Assembly (NCBI GenBank): GCA_002309875.1
Contig: DBYM01000065.1
Span: 6,693 to 15,505 of the forward strand
Reading direction: 5' to 3'
Length of the DNA stretch: 8,813 nucleotides
From: Cyanobacteria bacterium UBA1186
Lineage (GTDB): Bacteria; Cyanobacteriota; Vampirovibrionia; Gastranaerophilales; Gastranaerophilaceae
The stretch's first letter is position 1. Every line of letters starts with the position of its first letter. The position numbers and the translations under genes were made by a program. Under the pieces are notes generated by a model. The model did not search any database and was not told the origin of the DNA. It saw only the letters and a program-made list of their open reading frames with translations. Shown here piece by piece: positions 1-4,255 of the stretch.

Positions 1-363
1 ACTCCCGAAGACCAGGCTTATGGCGGTGCTACCGCAGAATCGGTAAGCACGAATGATGCAGTTGCAGAAACCGAAGGTATCGTAATTATCTACGACGGAA
101 AAGTTATCCCCGCATATTATTCGGCTTCGGCAGGCGGTCAAACCAAATCATCGGGAGAAGTGTGGACAAAAGATTTGGCATTTTTAAAATCTATGCCTTC
201 ATTTGATGACGGGGTAAAAAAGAACGGCCACGGGGTCGGAATGAGCCAATACGGTGCAAATAACCTTGCCGCTAAAAAGGGTTATAATGCATACCAAATT
301 TTAAGGTATTTTTATCCGAACACAAAATTTGCCAGAATAAAAGATCAGGATTACTATCAATAA
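1..363 (+). CDS. SpoIID/LytB-domain protein, C-terminal part (5' end outside the window)
   Basis: An open frame runs from base 1 to TAA at 361-363 and gives the last 120 residues. SpoIID/LytB family hallmarks appear in order: AYGG then AES (fragment residues 7-15), a VIIYDGKVIPAYYSASAGG block (about 28-46), the EVW motif (53-55), and GHGVGMSQYGA near residue 76, followed by a YFYPNT ending typical of the family. Known family members act outside the cytoplasm on peptidoglycan as lytic transglycosylases or as enhancers of amidases; non-sporulating diderms also carry them. The catalytic glutamate lies in the N-terminal part, which is not visible here. The zinc-binding His/Cys seen in some clostridial SpoIIDs are not present (Tyr and Ala in that stretch). 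The segment between the EVW region and GHGVGMSQ is short, so this looks like a compact variant. The next gene starts 14 bases later, so the two are probably co-transcribed. Family assignment is confident; the exact role is not. Confidence 0.9.
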   Translation, partial: TPEDQAYGGATAESVSTNDAVAETEGIVIIYDGKVIPAYYSASAGGQTKSSGEVWTKDLAFLKSMPSFDDGVKKNGHGVGMSQYGANNLAAKKGYNAYQILRYFYPNTKFARIKDQDYYQ

Positions 364-377
364 AATAAGGTAAAAAA

Positions 378-1394
378 ATGAAAACAGCACAAGTAAACGG
401 TGAAAAAATAGTTATAAAAGAAATCGACGACCTTAAACTAAATGGCAGAAAAGGCGCAATAGTAAGAGTTTTGGGCTGCGGATTATGCGGCTCGGATATC
501 GTTAAATTCAGACACAAAATCGTGCCTGACGGAGCCGTTTTGGGACACGAAATTGTTGCCGTAATTGAAGAAATAAACTCGGAAACAAAATTCAAAAAGG
601 GAGACAAAATTGTTTCCTCCCACCACATACCCTGCTTTGAATGTACTTATTGCAAGCACGGAAATTTCTCCATGTGCGAGCATTTTAAAGCGTCAAACAT
701 AATCCCGGGAGGTTTCAGCGAAAAGGTTTATTTATCCGAAGAACACCTGAAAAATGTTGCGCACAAAGTCCCCGATAATATTACCGACGAAGAAATTTCT
801 TTCTATGAACCACTAGGCTGCTGCGTAAGAGCAATAAAAAGATGTAATCTCCAAAAAGGGGATAAAATCCTTACCGTAGGGCTCGGCTCAATAGGGCTGA
901 TTATGTCGGAAGGGCTTAAAGCATTGGGCTACAAAGTCTATGGCTGCGACCTCATTGAGGACAGAATCGCTCTTGCAAATAAAACGGGAATAGAATCATA
1001 TAACTCCGGAAATCTCGATGAATTTAACAAAATTATCAGAAGCAAAACGGAAGAATTGGGAGTTGATGCAGTATTTATGACCTCAGGTGCGGACAAAGCC
1101 ATTGACGTTGCAATTAAAACCGTAAAGCATGGCGGCAAAATCCTCGTATTTTCAAGCACACCGCTGAGTAACGGCTACCCGAACAACGAAATCTATTACA
1201 AAGAATTAACCGTACTCGGAAGTTATTCACCGTCTCCGCAGGATTTGAAAGATTCTTTCGACCTGATAACTTCAAACAAGGTTAATGTTGCCCACCTGAC
1301 TACAATTTACCCCCTCGAAGAAATTCAGAAAGCCTTTGATGATACAATCTCGAACAAAATTTTCAAGGCATATATCAAAATTTCTCAGGATTAA
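378..1394 (+). CDS. Zinc-dependent medium-chain alcohol/polyol dehydrogenase (threonine/sorbitol dehydrogenase-like)
   Basis: A complete 338-residue protein of normal MDR length. The N-terminal GroES-like domain has the catalytic zinc site: Cys37 in CGLCGSD and His57-Glu58 in GHE, with Glu144 in YEPLG. A structural zinc loop is formed by Cys86, Cys89, Cys92 and Cys100. The Rossmann domain has GLGSIG (168-173) and Asp191 at the end of the second strand, which usually means preference for NAD over NADP. The family oxidises secondary alcohols such as sorbitol, threonine or sugar-polyol phosphates in the cytoplasm; the substrate cannot be fixed from sequence. The start is ATG 378, with a modest AAGG at 368-371 upstream. 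It follows the SpoIID-like gene by 14 bases, suggesting one transcript, although the two functions are not obviously linked. All expected metal ligands and the nucleotide-binding glycines are intact, so it is probably active. Confidence 0.93.
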   Translation: MKTAQVNGEKIVIKEIDDLKLNGRKGAIVRVLGCGLCGSDIVKFRHKIVPDGAVLGHEIVAVIEEINSETKFKKGDKIVSSHHIPCFECTYCKHGNFSMCEHFKASNIIPGGFSEKVYLSEEHLKNVAHKVPDNITDEEISFYEPLGCCVRAIKRCNLQKGDKILTVGLGSIGLIMSEGLKALGYKVYGCDLIEDRIALANKTGIESYNSGNLDEFNKIIRSKTEELGVDAVFMTSGADKAIDVAIKTVKHGGKILVFSSTPLSNGYPNNEIYYKELTVLGSYSPSPQDLKDSFDLITSNKVNVAHLTTIYPLEEIQKAFDDTISNKIFKAYIKISQD

Positions 1395-1396
1395 AT

Positions 1397-1420
1397 TCAA
1401 CTACATGGTTGATGTTTTTT
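1397..1420 (+). terminator. Weak possible terminator after the dehydrogenase gene
   Basis: TCAAC (1397-1401) can pair with GTTGA (1408-1412) around a 6-base loop, and a run of six T follows at 1415-1420. The stem is only five pairs and GC-poor, so it may be inefficient or chance. It lies just after the dehydrogenase stop and before the promoter candidate of the next gene, which is where a terminator would be expected. Confidence 0.35.
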
Positions 1421-1464
1421 AAAACAAACTAAAGATTAGAAAATTTCTGACGATAGAAAAAATG

Positions 1465-1492
1465 TTGACTTTTAAAAAGTTATTATTAATAA
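1465..1492 (+). promoter_or_regulatory. Possible sigma-70 promoter for the NPF-repeat gene
   Basis: TTGACT (1465-1470) matches the -35 consensus in five of six positions. The -10 element is less clear: TAATAA (1487-1492, spacer 16) matches only loosely, and TATTAA (1484-1489) fits better but is too close. The region also contains a perfect short inverted repeat, GTTATT/AATAAC (1479-1493), over the -10 area. The gene lies 123 bases after an unrelated stop codon, so its own promoter is likely, but the exact boxes are uncertain. Confidence 0.4.
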
Positions 1493-1495
1493 CCC

Positions 1496-1505
1496 TTTAG
1501 AAAGG
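1496..1505 (+). promoter_or_regulatory. Leader element TTTAGAAAGG with ribosome binding site (copy 1)
   Basis: AGAAAGG (1499-1505) is the ribosome binding site for ATG 1518, 12 bases away. The ten bases TTTAGAAAGG recur exactly at 3815-3824 ahead of another small orphan gene. CCTTT (1494-1498) is complementary to AAAGG (1501-1505), so a small hairpin could partly cover the site; the loop would be very tight unless the end pair opens. Confidence 0.6.
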
Positions 1506-1517
1506 TTTAACTAATAT

Positions 1518-1772
1518 ATGTCAGAAATCGTTAATTTTTTAACAAGAGCAATCACCGCAGCCCCAACATTTCAAGCAGGTGAAATTAAAAGGACCAACAC
1601 AAGAAGTTCATCATCAAACCCGTTTGCATCAAACAACCCGTTTGTGAACTCAAATCACGACAATCCGTTTGCCACTTATGGTCAGAACAGACCCGTAGTC
1701 GGCGGATATTTTGCCGGATATTATAACAATCAGCCGAATATTGTCGGCAGAAGACTTTTCATTGAGGCATAG
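1518..1772 (+). CDS. Small Asn-rich protein with three NPF tripeptides, function unknown
   Basis: An 84-residue protein that I do not recognise. The first 25 residues look helical and mixed. The middle (about 28-58) is low in complexity and rich in Ser and Asn, with the tripeptide Asn-Pro-Phe three times (34-36, 40-42, 49-51), each in a similar Asn-rich setting. The end is Gly/Tyr-rich (GGYFAGYYNN, 62-71) and closes with a basic-hydrophobic tail (GRRLFIEA). There is no signal peptide, membrane segment or Cys. Support for a real gene comes from a plausible promoter, a ribosome binding site 12 bases upstream of ATG 1518, and a strong terminator 28 bases after the stop, making it a stand-alone unit. 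Its leader shares ten exact bases with that of the gene at 3835. It may be an exported or surface-associated disordered protein, but nothing in the sequence fixes this. Confidence 0.75.
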   Translation: MSEIVNFLTRAITAAPTFQAGEIKRTNTRSSSSNPFASNNPFVNSNHDNPFATYGQNRPVVGGYFAGYYNNQPNIVGRRLFIEA

Positions 1773-1800
1773 ACTCAAAAATATACACCCAACTGACACG

Positions 1801-1829
1801 AGCGTAAGGGAATTCCCTTGCGCTTTTTT
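1801..1829 (+). terminator. Intrinsic terminator after the NPF-repeat gene
   Basis: A ten-pair stem (AGCGTAAGGG, 1801-1810, with CCCTTGCGCT, 1815-1824; one G-U pair) encloses an AATT loop and runs into six T at 1824-1829. It is a textbook rho-independent terminator and separates the 84-residue gene from the next unit. Confidence 0.92.
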
Positions 1830-1860
1830 GCTACCTTTTTTTGCAGAAAAAGAAAGTCCT

Positions 1861-1888
1861 TTGCCTTTTGTAAATAAATGACTATAAT
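1861..1888 (+). promoter_or_regulatory. Promoter placing the start site at or next to the ATG of the periplasmic protein gene
   Basis: A perfect -10 box TATAAT (1883-1888) lies 16 bases after TTGCCT (1861-1866; four of six matches to the -35 consensus). Only six bases separate the -10 box from ATG 1895, so transcription would begin at or within a base or two of the start codon. No Shine-Dalgarno sequence lies before the ATG, consistent with a leaderless mRNA. Confidence 0.72.
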
Positions 1889-1894
1889 ATAAGT

Positions 1895-2542
1895 ATGAAA
1901 AAGTTTTTGGCTCTTTTTATCGTTATACTTCTTGCACTCCCTTCTCAGGCTGCATTTTGGAATAAAAAAGACAAAGTTCTGCAAGCCGAACTTGAAGGGA
2001 AAGGATATGCGGGAACACTGCCCGATTTGTCAACGAAATTTCAAAAGAAAGAAAATAAAGTTGCCAAACCCGTTTTTGAGTCACAAAAAGGGTTTGATGA
2101 CCCTTCAAAATTAAAACCCGTTCCGAGAGATAACCCTGCGTTTATTGATATTATTACCAAAAAGGACAAGACTTCAACTTACGTTACAGATGCAAACGAG
2201 ATAATTCCAATGCTGGAAAAACTTGCCGACTGTATTGAGGAGGAAGGAACAGTTCAACTTTTTGTAACGAGGGCAAATGTTCTGAGCATGAATCTCGACC
2301 ATTTATCGAAAAAATATGACGGTCAGCCCGAAAGTTATTATGAATCTTTTAAAAAACTTATGGAAATAAATCAGTATGCGAAGTCTATATCAAGATTAAG
2401 ACAGGAGGCTTTGACATATCAGAGATATCTGGCATATCAGACAACAGGCTCAATCTATAACCCCGAAAATATTAATCAGCAGTTGCAATACCTGCTCGAA
2501 GAGTTAAATTCCGCAATTATAATGCTTAAACAAGAAGATTAG
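1895..2542 (+). CDS. Periplasmic protein with Sec signal peptide, function unknown
   Basis: A 215-residue protein. The N-terminus is a classic Sec signal peptide: Lys2-Lys3, a hydrophobic core (4-15), and PSQA with likely cleavage after Ala19 or Ala20. No lipobox Cys is present, so it should be a soluble periplasmic protein rather than a lipoprotein. The mature part begins charged and probably flexible (about 21-80, rich in Lys, Asp and Pro). It then becomes mainly helical (about 98-213), with one Cys at 113 and a Gln/Leu/Glu-rich C-terminal helix that could form a coiled coil. I recognise no family; it does not resemble LptA or LptC. The start is firm because the signal peptide begins at this Met. 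Upstream is a TATAAT box only six bases away and no ribosome binding site. It is followed at 46 bases by the LPS-export permease gene, which has its own promoter, so an envelope role is plausible but inferred. Confidence 0.85.
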   Translation: MKKFLALFIVILLALPSQAAFWNKKDKVLQAELEGKGYAGTLPDLSTKFQKKENKVAKPVFESQKGFDDPSKLKPVPRDNPAFIDIITKKDKTSTYVTDANEIIPMLEKLADCIEEEGTVQLFVTRANVLSMNLDHLSKKYDGQPESYYESFKKLMEINQYAKSISRLRQEALTYQRYLAYQTTGSIYNPENINQQLQYLLEELNSAIIMLKQED

Positions 2543-2573
2543 AAGTATTTTTATTTCTCGTTTCATCTCACTG

Positions 2574-2582
2574 TGATATAAT
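2574..2582 (+). promoter_or_regulatory. Extended -10 promoter for the LptF/G gene
   Basis: TGATATAAT (2574-2582) is a perfect extended -10 element (TGn followed by TATAAT). No good -35 box is present at the right distance (TTTCTC at 2554-2559), which is typical for extended -10 promoters. The expected start of transcription falls around 2589, at the GTG codon chosen as the gene start. Confidence 0.72.
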
Positions 2583-2588
2583 TGTTTT

Positions 2589-3707
2589 GTGAAAAAGTTT
2601 ACGATAAAGATTATTAGAAAATACCGCAGTATGATGCTGCTGGATAAATATATTCTGAAACAGGCCATTACATTGTTTATAATGGGTGTCCTTGTTTTCA
2701 CCTCCATAATTTTTGCATCGGATACTTTTATCACGCTTATTAAGCAGATTGCAAAATACGGTATTCCTTTTAAAATCGCATTCATAATCATAATCCTGCA
2801 TCTGCCTTCGATTTTCGTAATGACAATCCCGATGGGAGTTTTGCTTTCAACGGTTATGACTCTGAACAATCTGAGTCTTTCCTCGGAAATTACGGTTATG
2901 CGTGCATGCGGAATCGGGATTAACCGTATTGCAAAGCCGATATTTGCTTTTGCAATCGTAATGGCACTTGTAAGTTTCTTTGTGAACGAAACGGTCGTTC
3001 CGATTATGACAAAACAATCTACGGACTTGGCTCTGTTTGCATTCGGGCAGAAAAATATCCCTGAAGGCAAACACAATTTCAGTTTTAAAGAAGCAAAAGA
3101 AAACGGAACACTGAAACGTTTGTTCTATGTCGGAGACTGTACGGATAAGGTTTTGCATAACATAACGGTTATTGACGCATCTAAAAATGACACGATACAA
3201 ATATTACAGGCAAAAGAAGGTGCGACTTCTCCTATGGGCTGGAGGTTTAAACGCGGTGCAATCTATACCATAACCGACAGCGGGAGAACTCTTGATACAA
3301 CAATGTTTGATGACACTACGGTTATGTTCGGCATGGATTTGACCAAAGAAATGGAAAAAAATGTTGCGGACGAACATAACTTCTTACAACTTGTAAAATT
3401 CATATCAAAACAAAATAAACCCGAACTGAGAATAGATTTATACGACAAAATCGCACTTCCGATAACCACGATAGTCTTTGTGCTTATTGGTGTTCCTCTT
3501 GCCATAACTCCGCCGAGGGTAAGGTATAACAGAGGATTTTTGTTCAGTATTTTAATCATTTTTGCATATTATCTGATCAGGGCGCTTTCTATCTCGTTTG
3601 GTGAAACAGGAGGATTGGTTCCTGCCGTTGCCGCATTTATGCCTAATATTATTTTAACTATAGCCGGAGTTCTCCTTTATTACAGAAAAGTTTATACAAT
3701 CTGCTAG
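2589..3707 (+). CDS. LptF/LptG family lipopolysaccharide export permease (YjgP/YjgQ)
   Basis: A 372-residue protein, matching the usual length of this family. These inner-membrane proteins work with the LptB ATPase to extract LPS and pass it to the periplasmic bridge. The layout fits: one membrane helix near 25-45, a long hydrophobic stretch at 62-90, then LSSEITVMRACGIG (96-109), the family's conserved cytoplasmic segment that contacts the ATPase. Another helix (115-133) follows, then a periplasmic beta-rich domain (about 140-275) and three more helices (288-306, 316-333, 345-365), the first carrying GVPLAI. LptF and LptG cannot be told apart here, and diderms with a single copy exist. The start is uncertain: GTG 2589 gives a basic N-terminal extension and would be leaderless, while ATG 2631 or 2634 gives LLDKYILKQ right after Met, as in most homologues, but has no ribosome binding site. 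Confidence 0.93.
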   Translation: MKKFTIKIIRKYRSMMLLDKYILKQAITLFIMGVLVFTSIIFASDTFITLIKQIAKYGIPFKIAFIIIILHLPSIFVMTIPMGVLLSTVMTLNNLSLSSEITVMRACGIGINRIAKPIFAFAIVMALVSFFVNETVVPIMTKQSTDLALFAFGQKNIPEGKHNFSFKEAKENGTLKRLFYVGDCTDKVLHNITVIDASKNDTIQILQAKEGATSPMGWRFKRGAIYTITDSGRTLDTTMFDDTTVMFGMDLTKEMEKNVADEHNFLQLVKFISKQNKPELRIDLYDKIALPITTIVFVLIGVPLAITPPRVRYNRGFLFSILIIFAYYLIRALSISFGETGGLVPAVAAFMPNIILTIAGVLLYYRKVYTIC

Positions 3708-3760
3708 CCTTAACAGGTTTGTAAAGTTATGTAACAAAACGCCCGAAAGCATGACAATTA

Positions 3761-3788
3761 TTGGGTTAGAAAAAACTTTATGTATATA
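3761..3788 (+). promoter_or_regulatory. Possible promoter for the Gln/Ala-rich small protein
   Basis: TTGGGT (3761-3766) and TATATA (3783-3788) are separated by 16 bases. The -10 match is reasonable and the -35 match is weak. TATATT at 3797-3802 is an alternative -10 without a -35 partner. The gap after the permease stop is 127 bases and contains no convincing terminator, so read-through from the permease gene is also possible. Confidence 0.4.
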
Positions 3789-3789
3789 A

Positions 3790-3834
3790 GGTTAGTTATA
3801 TTCTTTAAGGTTAATTTAGAAAGGCAGGTTAATT
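3790..3834 (+). repeat. Three direct copies of GGTTARTT in the leader, plus TTTAGAAAGG copy 2
   Basis: GGTTAGTT (3790-3797), GGTTAATT (3809-3816) and GGTTAATT (3827-3834) are direct repeats 19 and 18 bases apart; the last abuts ATG 3835. A related GGTTAGAA lies further up at 3764-3771. Between the last two copies sits TTTAGAAAGG (3815-3824), identical to the element before the gene at 1518, whose AGAAAGG (3818-3824) serves as the ribosome binding site 10 bases before the ATG. The repeats could be binding sites for a regulator or an RNA feature; chance in AT-rich DNA is not excluded. Confidence 0.5.
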
Positions 3835-4212
3835 ATGTTAAACGGCATGGCAATCAATCCTTATGCTTATGATCCGTATTTTTTACAGGCATATCAATAT
3901 CCCAATGCTCAGTATCTTGCTTTGCAGGCACAGGCTTTGCAGCAGGCTCAGCAGGCTCAAAACCCGAGTTTTACACAAACAGCAGCAACACAGGCTCAGG
4001 CTGCTCAGGAGCCTGAGAAAAAGAGTCATAAAGGTGCATGGGCGCTTATAGGTACAGTAGCAACCGTTGGTGCTGCAGTCCTGTTCCACAAAAAAGGCGG
4101 TCAGGATTTGGGGTTCTTCAAACGTATCGCAGACGGCGCAGTAAAATGTAAAGACGGTGTCGTTAATTGGGCCAAAAATATTAAAATCAGCGGTTTAATA
4201 CCAAAAAAATAA
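3835..4212 (+). CDS. Small Tyr/Gln/Ala-rich protein with one membrane segment, function unknown
   Basis: A 125-residue protein that I do not recognise. Residues 8-27 are rich in Tyr, Pro and Asn (starting NPYAYDPYF). Residues 27-59 are almost all Gln and Ala, with QAQ and QQA units, and look like a low-complexity helix or disordered linker. A charged hinge follows (EPEKKSHK, 59-66). Residues 67-85 are one hydrophobic segment, probably a membrane helix, followed by HKKGG. The C-terminal 35 residues are basic and amphipathic with one Cys (105). There is no signal peptide, so the Gln/Ala part may sit on either face of the membrane. ATG 3835 has AGAAAGG ten bases upstream. The gene ends at a strong terminator. 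Its leader resembles that of the gene at 1518, suggesting shared control, although the proteins share only a low-complexity, Asn/Pro/aromatic flavour. Confidence 0.78.
   Translation: MLNGMAINPYAYDPYFLQAYQYPNAQYLALQAQALQQAQQAQNPSFTQTAATQAQAAQEPEKKSHKGAWALIGTVATVGAAVLFHKKGGQDLGFFKRIADGAVKCKDGVVNWAKNIKISGLIPKK
3942..3959 (+). repeat. 9-base tandem repeat encoding Gln/Ala units
   Basis: GCAGGCTCA occurs twice in direct succession (3942-3950 and 3951-3959), encoding part of the QQAQQAQ stretch. Being a multiple of three, it would let the Gln/Ala tract gain or lose units by slippage without breaking the frame. Confidence 0.8.
3995..4017 (+). repeat. Perfect inverted repeat inside the Gln/Ala-rich coding region
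   Basis: CTCAGGCT (3995-4002) and AGCCTGAG (4010-4017) are exact reverse complements around a 7-base loop. The hairpin lies in the codons joining the Gln/Ala tract to the charged hinge ahead of the membrane segment. No T-run follows, so it is not an intrinsic terminator. It may simply reflect the repetitive Gln/Ala codons. Confidence 0.75.
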
Positions 4213-4224
4213 TAAAAGTTTTTT

Positions 4225-4254
4225 AAAAAGGCGGGTTTAAAACCCGCCTTTTTT
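4225..4254. terminator. Strong bidirectional terminator between two convergent genes
   Basis: GGCGGGTTT (4230-4238) pairs perfectly with AAACCCGCC (4240-4248). It is flanked by five A (4225-4229) and six T (4249-4254), so both strands end in a U-run after a GC-rich stem. It follows the 125-residue gene by 12 bases and lies one base from the stop codon of the 4-alpha-glucanotransferase on the other strand, so it serves both. Confidence 0.95.
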
Positions 4255-4255
4255 G

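Noticed and set aside
1825..1860. Second terminator or dispersed repeat (T-rich then A-rich stretch, with CTTTTT pairing AAAAAG)
   Set aside because: The pairing is only A-T and lies directly behind a complete terminator; similar A/T runs are expected by chance, and one copy cannot show that it is a repeat.
2504..3076. 190-codon open frame on the minus strand over the LptF/G gene
   Set aside because: It is the complement of membrane-helix codons of a confidently assigned family; the Ile-rich translation and lack of signals mark it as a shadow.
3708..3760. Terminator after the LptF/G gene
   Set aside because: Short complementary stretches (TTTGT/ACAAA, GTTA/TAAC) exist but there is no T-run after them.
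3942..4017. CRISPR-like or mobile-element repeats
   Set aside because: The repeats are short, coding and in frame with a Gln/Ala tract; there are no spacers, terminal inverted repeats or transposase.
3863..4089. Open frames on both strands overlapping the Gln/Ala-rich gene
   Set aside because: They arise from the repetitive CAG/GCT codons; they have no ribosome binding site and no recognisable protein features.
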